Program-made: the position numbers and the translations under genes
The notes under the pieces: generated by a model
What the model was told of the DNA's origin: nothing
The model's database searches: none
Seen by the model: the letters and a program-made list of their open reading frames with translations, nothing else
Origin: Bradyrhizobiaceae bacterium PARB1
GTDB lineage: Bacteria > Pseudomonadota > Alphaproteobacteria > Rhizobiales > Xanthobacteraceae
Assembly (NCBI GenBank): GCA_002256345.1
Contig: NKIY01000002.1
Span: forward strand, 372,001-436,000
Reading direction: 5' to 3'
DNA length: 64,000 nt
Part shown: positions 8,646 to 17,575 of the stretch, piece by piece
How the letters are laid out: the number at the start of each line of letters is the position of its first letter
Numbering within the stretch: position 1 is the stretch's first letter

Positions 8646-8680
8646 CCGCGTCATCCTTCGGGATGGCGCGGTTTTATTTT
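8646..8680 (+). terminator. Rho-independent terminator of the tmRNA
   Basis: An 11-bp stem (8646-8656 with 8661-8671, one G-T pair) closes a TTCG loop and is followed by TTTTATTTT. It directly follows the tmRNA coding piece on the same strand. Confidence 0.92.
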
Positions 8681-8828
8681 GGCTCCATGCTTTCAGCCTG
8701 TGAACTGTGCCGACCTGTCGCGCGTGCTGGCCCGCGATGGCAAGCTGTTGCCAAGGGGGCGACGCAATTCGATCACTTTGGAATGCCAACTGTTACGCAT
8801 TCTCGATCGGACATGAGGAGAGCAACCT

Positions 8829-8957
8829 ATGGCGCGAAATTTCGGCGTTCACCGGCGGTTCAACAATCCGGCCGATGCACCGGTGTGGCCGCTATGGATG
8901 ATGACATTTGCGGCGGTTGCCGTGATCAATGCGGCGACTTTTTTGCCGACGCGTTAG
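8829..8957 (+). CDS. Small predicted membrane protein, 42 aa
   Basis: ATG at 8829 is preceded by GAGGAG at eight bases and opens a 42-codon frame: a basic N-terminus (MARNFGVHRRFNNPADAP) followed by one hydrophobic segment (VWPLWMMTFAAVAVINAATFL) and a short PTR tail. Such single-helix small proteins are common in Bradyrhizobium relatives. I do not recognise a family; the good ribosome-binding site and topology are the only support. Confidence 0.5.
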   Translation: MARNFGVHRRFNNPADAPVWPLWMMTFAAVAVINAATFLPTR

Positions 8958-9072
8958 CGCGGCTCCAACGAATTAACCTGCGTTAGCGGCGGCGAGGCAA
9001 TGCAAGGCATTTTCACGCCATCAATTTAAGTCTCGACTGATACATCGCTCCGAAACACAATCGGGGGCGATC

Positions 9073-9210
9073 GTGACCGAGACTTTGCTTGTGCTGGCGG
9101 CCGTCGCGGGCGCCATCTGCCTGGGCGTCCAGATCTATCTGTGGCGGCAAGATGTGCTGTGGGGACCGTATATCCGCCGCGAGGAGCGGGGCGGGCGCCT
9201 ATACGGCTGA
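9073..9210 (+). CDS. Small predicted membrane protein, 45 aa
   Basis: A GTG at 9073, after GGGGGCG, opens 45 codons: one hydrophobic helix (LLVLAAVAGAICLGVQIYL) followed by an arginine-rich cytoplasmic-type tail (WRQDVLWGPYIRREERGGRLYG). It ends 34 bases before the convergent pilin gene stop. No family recognised; the GTG start and short length keep confidence low. Confidence 0.38.
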   Translation: MTETLLVLAAVAGAICLGVQIYLWRQDVLWGPYIRREERGGRLYG

Positions 9211-9244
9211 TCGCGACGTCGCTTATTTCAGCAATGTGCGTCGC

Positions 9245-9406
9245 TCACTTGAGCGACGCATTGATCGACGTGAATTTGCCTTTGAGATTGCTGCCGGTGC
9301 CGTTGACCACGGCGATGATCGCAAGCGCAATGCCGGCTGCGATGAGGCCATATTCGATGGCCGTTGCGCCCGACTCGTCGGCAAAGAAACGTTTGATCAG
9401 CGTCAT
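9245..9406 (-). CDS. Flp/Fap-type IVb pilin, 53 aa
   Basis: The product contains the type IVb pilin hallmark ESGATAIEYGLIAAGIALAI: a short charged leader, cleavage between G and A of SGATAIEYG, then the glutamate-plus-tyrosine motif and a hydrophobic helix, with a short hydrophilic tail ending INASLK. Normal length for the family is 50-60 residues. Flp pilins are assembled by the Tad secretion system, but no tad or cpa genes are in this window, so this is an orphan pilin copy. A much longer open frame upstream in the same frame is not supported by any leader or ribosome-binding site. Confidence 0.9.
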   Translation of the reverse strand: MTLIKRFFADESGATAIEYGLIAAGIALAIIAVVNGTGSNLKGKFTSINASLK

Positions 9407-9689
9407 GGTCCGGGACGCTAGAAATCCCGGGTGAATCGCTCGTAAATAGATACCAGATATCCGGCGGTAAAATAGGCGGATGAGATCCGTCCGTGTGGTT
9501 ACGTTCTTGGGCCAGCGTGATTTGAGGTTGCGCCGTGGCGCGCCCGCGACAGTTTTGTGTTTACCATAACCGGGTTCTCCCCATTTTCGCCCTGATCCAG
9601 CTACGTTATGTTCACCATGCGATGTGGATATGGGCCATATCGTAATTTTGTGGTCATGGGGTTGCCCGGATGGGCAGGTGGCCGCAGCA

Positions 9690-10631
9690 ATGGTATTGGG
9701 GCGTATGGGGATTCTTCGGTCACAGCGGTTCGGCCGGGCTGCGGGAGCAGCAGTAGCGATGAGCGCCTGCCTGGCGCTGGCCAATTGCTCCCAAACAACC
9801 AGTTTCAGCCGTGTCGATCCGAAATATGGCGTCTCCAGCAGTCCGCGCGTGGTTGGCATGGGTGAGCCGGTTCCCAAAGGCGGCGGCACCTATCGCGTCG
9901 GCAAGCCCTATGTGGTCGCCGGGCGCACTTACGTCCCTGAAGAGGATGCGAATTATCGCGCCGAAGGCATCGCCTCCTGGTATGGCGACGCGTTTCATGG
10001 CCGCCTGACTGCCAATGGCGAGGTCTTCGACATGGCGTCGCTGACTGCGGCGCATCCGACCTTGCCGATCCCAAGCTATGCGCGCGTCACCAATGTGCGC
10101 AACGGTAAGTCGCTGATCGTGCGCGTCAACGATCGCGGTCCCTATCACGGCAATCGCCTGATCGATGTGTCGAACAAGGCGGCTGAACTCCTCGAATTCA
10201 AGGGCAACGGCACTGCGCGGGTGCGCGTCGAATATGTCGGCCGTGCTCCGCTGGAAGGCTCCGACGATCGTCAACTCATGGCAACGTTGCGCACTGGCGA
10301 GCCGGCGCCATCGCCCTCGGTCGTACGTGTCGCCTCGGCACGATCATTTGTGCCGGATATGCAGGGCGGTCGCGTCGCTTCGCGCGATATCCCGATGCCG
10401 GAAGGGCGGCCGTATTCGTTGGGCAACACCGCTGCGGATCGCCAGACGTCGGAGATGTCGTCCTCCGGCCGCCATCGTTCGGCTGCCACCTATCCCGCCG
10501 AGAACCCGCGGGCCGTCTCCTATGAGGGCAATGCCGCCTACGCGGCTCCGGCCGAACCGGCGTTCCGCGATAACGGCACCGTGGATGCCCGTGGCGCTGC
10601 TGCGATCCTTTCGGGACGCGGTCTTTACTAA
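9690..10631 (+). CDS. rlpA: RlpA-like septal ring lytic transglycosylase lipoprotein
   Basis: 313 residues from the ATG at 9690, which has AGGTGG eight bases upstream; a start 66 bases earlier is possible. A signal sequence ends in the lipobox LANC, so it is a lipoprotein. The double-psi beta-barrel domain lies at about residues 88-185: ASWYGDAFHGRLTANGEVFD with the catalytic-type acid and VNDRGPYHGNRLIDVS. RlpA cleaves denuded peptidoglycan glycans during daughter-cell separation. The C-terminal 110 residues are Ser/Arg/Pro-rich and show no clear SPOR domain, which many RlpA proteins have, so septal targeting may differ. Confidence 0.9.
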   Translation: MVLGRMGILRSQRFGRAAGAAVAMSACLALANCSQTTSFSRVDPKYGVSSSPRVVGMGEPVPKGGGTYRVGKPYVVAGRTYVPEEDANYRAEGIASWYGDAFHGRLTANGEVFDMASLTAAHPTLPIPSYARVTNVRNGKSLIVRVNDRGPYHGNRLIDVSNKAAELLEFKGNGTARVRVEYVGRAPLEGSDDRQLMATLRTGEPAPSPSVVRVASARSFVPDMQGGRVASRDIPMPEGRPYSLGNTAADRQTSEMSSSGRHRSAATYPAENPRAVSYEGNAAYAAPAEPAFRDNGTVDARGAAAILSGRGLY

Positions 10632-10704
10632 CTCTCGCATTCACATCGCTGTGCGAAGCACCGATGCGCCATCGTGCCGGCGCCTCTCGTGCATTGATCG
10701 ATCG

Positions 10705-13700
10705 TCAGAACGGCACGCGTGCCTTCGCACTAAAGCTCCAGATGCGCGTGGTGCTGCCGATCCCGCCGAGTTCGCCGCCGATGAGAACTCCCGCCCCATT
10801 GGCGAACTTGCTGCCGAGACCGCCGGACGCGCGGGCCGACCAGCCTTGCAGCAATGGCGTCGAGGCCAGTGTCGGGTCGTCGGCGCCAGCGAGGGGGGCG
10901 GCGTTGGCCTGGCTGAAATAGTAGTCGCCATAGATGCCGAGATAGGGCGTCAGCACGATGCCGTCGAACCATGAAAGCGGATAGCCGCCTCTCAGGCCCG
11001 CCGAAGCGCGACCGCTGGCGAAGTCGTGAGTGCCCTGCAGTGTGCCCAGCGAGTCCGTATAGGCGTTCTGGTGCTCCCAAAGCGCGTAGACGCGCAGTGA
11101 AGGCTCGAGCAGGAAGTCCGCAATCTGGTGCGAGCCTGTAAAGCCGGTCGCGAACATCCAGCGCTGGCCGTTGAAATTACCCTGTGCCGCGCCGGCCGAT
11201 CCCTGATAGCCGATGCCCGAATAGGTCAGCGCCGCGTCGTAGCGGAGCGCCGGCGTGATCAGCCAGCCGAGATAGGTGCCGATGGTCCAGCCATCGCCGC
11301 GCAGCCGGCCATTGATGTCCTGCTGCGTGTAGTTGAAGGTCTCCCATCCGCCGACCATGCCGACCAGAAAATTGGGCGCGACCTTGTAAGTGAGACCGAA
11401 CAGGGCATTGACCTGCATGCCGTAGAGCGAGGACTGGCTGGCCTGGTTGACGCCCGCCGGAGTTGTCGAATTGCTCCAGCGATCGACGCCGGTCCTGCGC
11501 ACATCTGCCCAGAGCAGCCACTCTTTCTCCTCACGCCATCGCGGCGGCGCCTTGCGGATGGTCTGCCGGTCGATGGCCGCGAACGCGTCATCGACTCGCA
11601 AGGACGGAGCGCGTCCGCGGCGCTCACCGCGCTCGTCCGTCGTCGTAGCGATACCCAGGGCAGCAGCATGGTTGCCGCTGTTCAGCGAGGTGGTCGCAGG
11701 TGACGGCAGGTCATCGTCGTCGCGCGGCTCGGCAGCGAAGTTGATCCGCATGCCGGTCGCGCTCGGCAAAACCAGGACGCCGCCGTCGTTGAAGCCTTCG
11801 GAGATGCCGTCGAAGATCGCGCCGGATATGGCCTGTCCCGAATTCTGCGCGATCAGCTTCGTGACATTGAGCTGCATCGCACGCAGTCGGATGCTGTCAA
11901 TTGGCACATTCACCGTCTGCAGCAAGGCCGGCGAGGTGCTGGCGGTGAAACCAGCATTGCCCGCATAGCGCGCCGTGATGGTGTGGACACCCGCGGTGAG
12001 TGCCGATGTGCTGAACGTGGCGATGCCTGCCGTCAGAGTCGCGGTCCCGATCGCCGTGCCGCCGTCGTTGAAGGTGACTGTGCCGGTCGGCGTGGCGCCG
12101 GCACTCGAGACGGTGGCGGTGAAGGTCACAGGCTGGCCGGCGACGCTCGGATTTTGCGAGGAGGCGAGGGCCGTCTGCGTGGCGGCGGAAAGATAGTTGA
12201 ACCTGCTGGCGGGCGATGCCGCCGAAACCTGACCGGCCGTCGTGACGATGATGTCCACCGCGCCGGTGCCTGCTGGTGAAACCGCGGTGATCGTGGTCGC
12301 GGAATTGACGGTGTAGCTCGTGGCATTGACCGTACCGAACTTGACGCCGGCCGGACCGCTTGTACCGGTAAAGTCACTACCGGTGATGGTGACGGTGGTG
12401 CCCCCCGCCGCGGGGCCGGATGCCGGCGAGACGCCGGCAACGCTGGGCGCAGCGTTGTAGCTGTATTGGTCTGCCGCAGATGTCGCCGAGGTCTGGCCGT
12501 TATTGGTGACGGAGACATCGACGGTGCCGGTCCCGGCCGGCGCGATCGCGGTGATCGATGTCGCCGAATTCACTGAATAGCTAGTGGCATTGACCGCGCC
12601 GAATTTCACGCCACCCGCCCCCGTGGTGCCGGTGAATCCGGTGCCCGTGATGGTCACCGATGTGCCGCCGATCGCCGGCCCCGCATTCGGCGCGATCGCC
12701 GTCACCGTGGGCGCCGGCAGATAAGTGAACTGGTCCGCCGCCGTGAGGGCGGAGACGCCGCCGGGCGTGGTGACGCGGACATCCACTGTGCCGACGGCCC
12801 CCGGCGGCGATATCGCAGTGATGGAGGTTGCCGAGACGACTGTATAGGTGGTCGCGGCCGTGGCGCCGAACGAGACTGCTGTGGCGCTGCTCAGATTGGT
12901 GCCGGTGATGGTGACGACGGTGCCGCCGCCGGCCGCGCCGGAACTCGGTGACAGCGCAGTCACCGTCGGCGGACTCACATAAGTGAACTGGTCGGCTGTG
13001 GTGACGGCCGTGACGCCGCCTGCCGCCGTGACGCGGATGTCGACGACGCCGGTGCCTGCGGGCGCCGTGGCCGTAATCGATGTCGGTGTCACGACGGTGA
13101 ATCCGGTCGCCGGCGTCGCGCCGAAAGTGACCGCGCTCACCGTTGTGAAGCCGGTGCCGGTGATGGTGACGATGGTGCCGCCGGCCACCGGCCCAGCATT
13201 GGGCGCCACCGAGGTGATGGTCGGCGCGGCGATATAGGTGAACTGGTCCGCGGCGACCGCCGCTGACTGGCCGCCCGGCGTGGTGACGCGGATATCCACG
13301 GTGCCGGTTCCTGCGGGGGAGGTGGCTGTGATCGATGTGGACGAGTTGAAGGTGAAGCCGGTCGCTGCCGTGCTACCGAAACTGACGGCGGTCACACCCG
13401 TAAAATTGGCACCCGTGATCGTGACGGATGTGCCGCCTGCAGCTGGCCCGGAGGTCGGCGTAATTCCGGTCACCGTCGGCGCAGGAATGTAGGTGAACTG
13501 ATCGGCCGCCGATGTCGCGGATGTGCCGCCAGCCGTCGTCACCCGGATGTCCACCGTGCTGCTGCCGCTCGGCGAGGTCGCCGTGATCTGGGTGGATGAA
13601 TTCACTGTAAAGGTCGTCGCCGCTGCGGCACCGAAAGTGACAGCCGTTGCGTTGCTGAAATTGGTGCCGGTGACGATGACGACTGTGCCGCCGCTGCCCG

Positions 13701-16464
13701 GCCCCGATGTCGGAGAGATCGACGTCACAGTCGGTGCCGCGATATAGGTGAACTGATCGGACGCCGATGTGGCCGAGGTGCCGCCCGGCGTCGTCACCGT
13801 GACATCGACGGTGCCGGCGCTACCGGCCGGCGAGGTCGCGGTGATCTGCGTGCTGGAATTGACGGTGTAGCTCGTCGCATTGGTGGCGCCGAATTTGACG
13901 CCGCCGGCACCGGTGGCCCCCAGCAGGTTCGCGCCGGTGATGATCACCGTCGTGCCCCCGCTCGTCGGCCCCGCAGTGGGCGAAATCGAACTCACTGTCG
14001 GCGTGCCGAGATAGGTGAACTGGTCCGCCGCAACCACGGCCGATTGACCGCCGGGCGTGGTGACGCGGATATCCGCGATGCCGGTCCCTGCCGGTGAGGT
14101 GACTGTAATCGACGTGGACGAGTTGAAGGTGAAGCCGGTTGCCGCCGTGCCGCCGAAGCTCACGGCGGTGACACCCGTAAAATTGGTGCCGGTGATGGTC
14201 ACTGACGTGCCACCCGCCGTGGGGCCGGATGCCGGCGAGATTCCCGTAATGGTGGGTGCCGGAATATAGGTGAACTGATCGGCCGCCGATATCGCGGATG
14301 TGCCGCCGGCCGTCGTCACCCGGATGTCCACCGTGTTGCTGCCGCTCGGCGAAGTCGCCGTGATCTGGGTCGCCGAATTCACCGTAAAGGTTGTCGCCGC
14401 TGCGGCACCGAAAGTGACAGCCGTTGCGTTGCTGAAATTGGTGCCGGTGACGATGACGACTGTGCCGCCGCTGCCCGGCCCGGATGTCGGCGAGATCGAC
14501 GTGACCGTCGGCGCCGCGACATAGGTGAACTGATCGGAGGCCGATGTGGCCGAGGTGCCGCCGGGTGTCGTCACCGTGACATCGACGGTGCCGGCGCTGC
14601 CGGCCGGCGAGGTCGCGGTGATCTGCGTGCTGGAATTGATGGTGTAGCTCGTCGCATTGGTGGCGCCGAATTTGACGCCGCCGGCGCCGGTGGTCGCGAG
14701 CAAGCTGGTGCCGGTGATGATCACCGTCGTGCCCCCGCCCGTCGGCCCCGCAATCGGCGAGATCGAGGTAATGGTGGGCGCCGCGAGATAAGTGAACTGG
14801 TCGGCCGCCGATGTAGCGGACGTGCCGCCCGGTGTCGTCACTCTGATATCAACGGTGCCGGTTCCTGCGGGTGAGGTGGCCGTGATCGACGTGGACGAGT
14901 TGAAGGTGAAGCCGGTCGCTGCCGTGCCACCGAAGCTGACGGCGGTGACGCCGGTGAAATTGGTGCCGGTGATTGTCACCGACGTGCCGCCCGCCGTGGG
15001 GCCGGATACCGGCGAGATTCCCGTAATGGTGGGTGCCGGAATGTAGGTGAACTGATCGGACGCCGATGTCGCGGACGTGCCGCCAGCCGTCGTCACCCGG
15101 ATGTCTACAGTGATGATGCCGCTCGGCGAGGTCGCCGTGATCTGGGTGGATGAATTCACCGTAAAGGTCGCCGCCGCCGCGGCGCCGAAAGTGACCGCCG
15201 TTGCGCCGCTGAAATTGGTGCCGGTGACGGTGACGACGGTGCCGCCGCTGCCCGGCCCGGATGTCGGCGAGATCGATGTGACTGTCGGTGCCGCGACATA
15301 GGTGAACTGATCGGCAGCCGATGTGGCCGAGGTGCCGCCGGGTGTCGTCACCGTGACATCGACGGTGCCGGCGCTGCCGGCCGGCGAGGTCGCGGTGATC
15401 TGCGTGCTGGAGTTGACAGTATAGCTCGTCGCATTGGTGGCGCCGAATTTGACGCCGCCGGCGCCGGTGGTCGCGAGCAAGTTGGTGCCGGTGATGATCA
15501 CCGTCGTGCCCCCGCCCGTCGGCCCGGCAGTGGGCGAGATCGAAGTCACGGTTGGGGCGGCGACATAGGTGTACTGGTCGGCGGCCGAGATCGGCGAGAC
15601 CGTGTTGTTGGTCACCGTAATATCGACAGTGCCGACGCTCCCCGCCGGTGCGACGGCGGTGATCTGGGTGTTGGAATTGACCGTGTAGCTCGTCGCATCG
15701 ACGGTACCGAATTTCACGGCGGTGACCCCGGTGAAATTGGTGCCGGTGATCACCACCGAATTGGCGCCGCCGAGCGGACCGGACGCCGGTGAGACGCCAG
15801 TCACCGTCGGGCCGGCGGCCGGCAGGCCGGTCAGGTTGACCCGGAATTGCGCGGTGGCGTTTCCGAAGATCGGTGTCTGTGCATCCGCACCCGGCGCGTA
15901 GTACAAGATGATGTAGTCAGCTCCGCCGGTGCTGCCCGCCACCAGTGAATCAATCGTGATCTGGTAGCCATCCAGATAAAAGCCATTGAACCCCGATGTG
16001 GTCACCGAGTAGTTCGCCTTGGCGTTGCCGCCGCTGAAATGGCCTGTGGTGAAATTGGTGAAGTCATTGTTGGTACCCGCGACCGGGGCAGAACCTTGGA
16101 CGTCGGTGCCCGAGGTCTGGTAGAGACCGGTGCGGATTGCCGCACAATTGGCGCCGACATTGAAGGTCGCGGATCCCCCTATGGTTTTGCCAGTGAGATC
16201 GACGGTGATCGGAGACACGCAAGCCTGGGCGAGCGCTGGATGAGAACCGATGAAAGCGGCGCAAGACAGCACAAGCGCGATCAGAGCGGTGCTGAATGAG
16301 AGTTTTGCCGCCGACTGAAGCGCACGCAATCCCGTTCGGTGCCACGACCCTCGCGCCGCCATTTCGACGACGCCGAATATTCTGCTTGCCCACCCCTTAC
16401 ACATACGAAAATCGCTGAAAGCCTGGTTCAGTCCGCGCATGTGCCGTGCAGTCGCGGCAAGCAT
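10705..16464 (-). CDS. Giant IPT/TIG-repeat autotransporter (surface protein), 1919 aa
   Basis: The N-terminus has a long signal region with hydrophobic core at about residues 55-78 ending ALAQA. Residues about 80-220 form an unclassified domain. Residues about 221-1423 hold 14 tandem IPT/TIG immunoglobulin-like domains of 84-89 residues, each with P-T-V-x-x-I-S-P...GG-T-x-V-x-I-T-G-T-N-F and ADQFTY. An Ig-like domain (TFTATVSSAG...TITARYAGN) follows to about 1517. The last 275 residues, ending KARVPF with terminal Phe, are an autotransporter beta-barrel. Start could instead be at internal ATGs 16440, 16404 or 16362, none with a strong ribosome-binding site. Likely secreted through its own barrel and displayed as an adhesin or ligand-binding stalk. 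Divergent from the tail-collar genes. Confidence 0.92.
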   Translation of the reverse strand: MLAATARHMRGLNQAFSDFRMCKGWASRIFGVVEMAARGSWHRTGLRALQSAAKLSFSTALIALVLSCAAFIGSHPALAQACVSPITVDLTGKTIGGSATFNVGANCAAIRTGLYQTSGTDVQGSAPVAGTNNDFTNFTTGHFSGGNAKANYSVTTSGFNGFYLDGYQITIDSLVAGSTGGADYIILYYAPGADAQTPIFGNATAQFRVNLTGLPAAGPTVTGVSPASGPLGGANSVVITGTNFTGVTAVKFGTVDATSYTVNSNTQITAVAPAGSVGTVDITVTNNTVSPISAADQYTYVAAPTVTSISPTAGPTGGGTTVIITGTNLLATTGAGGVKFGATNATSYTVNSSTQITATSPAGSAGTVDVTVTTPGGTSATSAADQFTYVAAPTVTSISPTSGPGSGGTVVTVTGTNFSGATAVTFGAAAAATFTVNSSTQITATSPSGIITVDIRVTTAGGTSATSASDQFTYIPAPTITGISPVSGPTAGGTSVTITGTNFTGVTAVSFGGTAATGFTFNSSTSITATSPAGTGTVDIRVTTPGGTSATSAADQFTYLAAPTITSISPIAGPTGGGTTVIITGTSLLATTGAGGVKFGATNATSYTINSSTQITATSPAGSAGTVDVTVTTPGGTSATSASDQFTYVAAPTVTSISPTSGPGSGGTVVIVTGTNFSNATAVTFGAAAATTFTVNSATQITATSPSGSNTVDIRVTTAGGTSAISAADQFTYIPAPTITGISPASGPTAGGTSVTITGTNFTGVTAVSFGGTAATGFTFNSSTSITVTSPAGTGIADIRVTTPGGQSAVVAADQFTYLGTPTVSSISPTAGPTSGGTTVIITGANLLGATGAGGVKFGATNATSYTVNSSTQITATSPAGSAGTVDVTVTTPGGTSATSASDQFTYIAAPTVTSISPTSGPGSGGTVVIVTGTNFSNATAVTFGAAAATTFTVNSSTQITATSPSGSSTVDIRVTTAGGTSATSAADQFTYIPAPTVTGITPTSGPAAGGTSVTITGANFTGVTAVSFGSTAATGFTFNSSTSITATSPAGTGTVDIRVTTPGGQSAAVAADQFTYIAAPTITSVAPNAGPVAGGTIVTITGTGFTTVSAVTFGATPATGFTVVTPTSITATAPAGTGVVDIRVTAAGGVTAVTTADQFTYVSPPTVTALSPSSGAAGGGTVVTITGTNLSSATAVSFGATAATTYTVVSATSITAISPPGAVGTVDVRVTTPGGVSALTAADQFTYLPAPTVTAIAPNAGPAIGGTSVTITGTGFTGTTGAGGVKFGAVNATSYSVNSATSITAIAPAGTGTVDVSVTNNGQTSATSAADQYSYNAAPSVAGVSPASGPAAGGTTVTITGSDFTGTSGPAGVKFGTVNATSYTVNSATTITAVSPAGTGAVDIIVTTAGQVSAASPASRFNYLSAATQTALASSQNPSVAGQPVTFTATVSSAGATPTGTVTFNDGGTAIGTATLTAGIATFSTSALTAGVHTITARYAGNAGFTASTSPALLQTVNVPIDSIRLRAMQLNVTKLIAQNSGQAISGAIFDGISEGFNDGGVLVLPSATGMRINFAAEPRDDDDLPSPATTSLNSGNHAAALGIATTTDERGERRGRAPSLRVDDAFAAIDRQTIRKAPPRWREEKEWLLWADVRRTGVDRWSNSTTPAGVNQASQSSLYGMQVNALFGLTYKVAPNFLVGMVGGWETFNYTQQDINGRLRGDGWTIGTYLGWLITPALRYDAALTYSGIGYQGSAGAAQGNFNGQRWMFATGFTGSHQIADFLLEPSLRVYALWEHQNAYTDSLGTLQGTHDFASGRASAGLRGGYPLSWFDGIVLTPYLGIYGDYYFSQANAAPLAGADDPTLASTPLLQGWSARASGGLGSKFANGAGVLIGGELGGIGSTTRIWSFSAKARVPF
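13230..15562 (-). repeat. Threefold 777-bp higher-order repeat inside the TIG autotransporter gene
   Basis: TIG domains 2-10 of the autotransporter occur as an A-B-C set repeated three times. Type A has LLATTGAGGVKFGATNATSYT, type B has NFSxATAVTFGAAA, type C has FTGVTAVSFGGTAATGF. Corresponding positions recur at 777-base spacing (for example 13523, 14300 and 15077; 13238, 14015 and 14792). The copies are near identical at DNA level, unlike the flanking TIG domains 1 and 11-14, so they arose by segmental duplication and may vary in number. Boundaries are approximate. Confidence 0.88.
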
Positions 16465-16839
16465 CGGATACGCTAGTGCCAGCCACTACGCCCCCTCGCT
16501 GCGTCTGGCGCAGCCAAATCTGCATGACTGAAAAAGCGGAATTCAAATCGGGCGCGTGGACCGCGTCTCGGCTTCTACAAAAAATTATCGCAACTCGAGG
16601 TAGACGCTAGAAACCAAAACGCGCGGGGACAAGTCCGATTTCATTTATGGAAAGCTAACAACGGCCCGCCCGCGAGTTTTCCGTTATAGAGTTGCAATCA
16701 TGCAACATTCACCTTGAGGTATATTGGGTGTTGCGGTGACGCAGCCGGATCAGGAGCAAAAATATCCAATTGACGCCCGGTTCCACCATCGTTAGCAATT
16801 AATGATTGCTTTAATAATTTTAACATCCAGAGGGCGCGC
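16465..16839. other. Intergenic region between the TIG autotransporter and tail-collar genes
   Basis: 375 bases, visibly more AT-rich than the surroundings, presumably holding both divergent promoters. A 6-bp inverted repeat AGCAAT-TAATG-ATTGCT is at 16794-16810, about 30 bases upstream of the first tail-collar gene. No gene is apparent. Confidence 0.5.
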
Positions 16840-17385
16840 ATGCCAGCAATGCCTATCATGGGGCAAATTATGCCGTTCGCGGGAACCATCGTTCCCAGGG
16901 GCTGGGCGATGTGTAACGGTGCGCTGATGGCTATCAGCACCAATTCGGCGCTGTTCTCGCTGCTTGGTACGACCTATGGGGGCGACGGCATGCGAACCTT
17001 CGCCCTGCCGGATCTCCGTGGCCGGGCCATTCTGGGATCGTCCGGCACCAGCGGTTCATATCCCGCCGGCATGATTTCTGGCTCCGCACGGGTGACTCTC
17101 AACGTCTCGAACCTGCCGTCGCATAATCACGCGGTCCAGGTATCGACGGTCGCCGGCGCTGTCGGACGACCGATCCCTGTCACGGGCAAGATTTTCGGCA
17201 CCAACACGATACCTGCTAACGCTCCGAAGATGATTTTCGGCGAGGCCGGTAAGAGCGAAGTGCCGCTGTCGGTTGGCACCAACATTCTCAATGATGGTGG
17301 CAACCAGGCCCACAACAACATGCAGCCCTATCTGGTTATCAATTATCTCATCGCTCTGCAGGGGGTTTTTCCATCGCGTCCGTGA
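16840..17385 (+). CDS. Phage tail collar domain protein (MdpB-like), copy 1
   Basis: 181 residues. The tail-collar signature is complete: GQIMPFAGTIVPRGWAMCNGALM, then LLGTTYGGDGMRTFALPDLRGRA, a central SHNH, and the ending NMQPYLVINYLIALQG-FPSRP. These proteins are relatives of short tail fibre collar domains but commonly occur in bacterial genomes outside prophages, where they are called microcystin-dependent-protein-like. AGAGGG lies just upstream of the ATG. It is followed by two paralogues and a GNAT gene with no phage structural genes nearby, so a prophage origin is not supported. Confidence 0.9.
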   Translation: MPAMPIMGQIMPFAGTIVPRGWAMCNGALMAISTNSALFSLLGTTYGGDGMRTFALPDLRGRAILGSSGTSGSYPAGMISGSARVTLNVSNLPSHNHAVQVSTVAGAVGRPIPVTGKIFGTNTIPANAPKMIFGEAGKSEVPLSVGTNILNDGGNQAHNNMQPYLVINYLIALQGVFPSRP

Positions 17386-17575
17386 ATGGCATCTCGCGCG
17401 CGCCAAGGCGACGGCGGATGCTTGGACCTCATGTCTGGGATCACATGCTTGAGACCATCGCGCATGTCATGACGCTACGACCTTGCTGGCACACGTGATC
17501 GCGGGTTGGCGGGGATTAGGAATACGGGCAAAGGACGCCGGCGAGAAAACGAGGCAAGGGAAACGGGATTGAGCG

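Noticed and set aside
13230..15562. Direct repeats suspected as a CRISPR-like or satellite array
   Set aside because: Repeats are long (777 bp), in frame, and code for immunoglobulin-like domains; no short repeat-spacer pattern.
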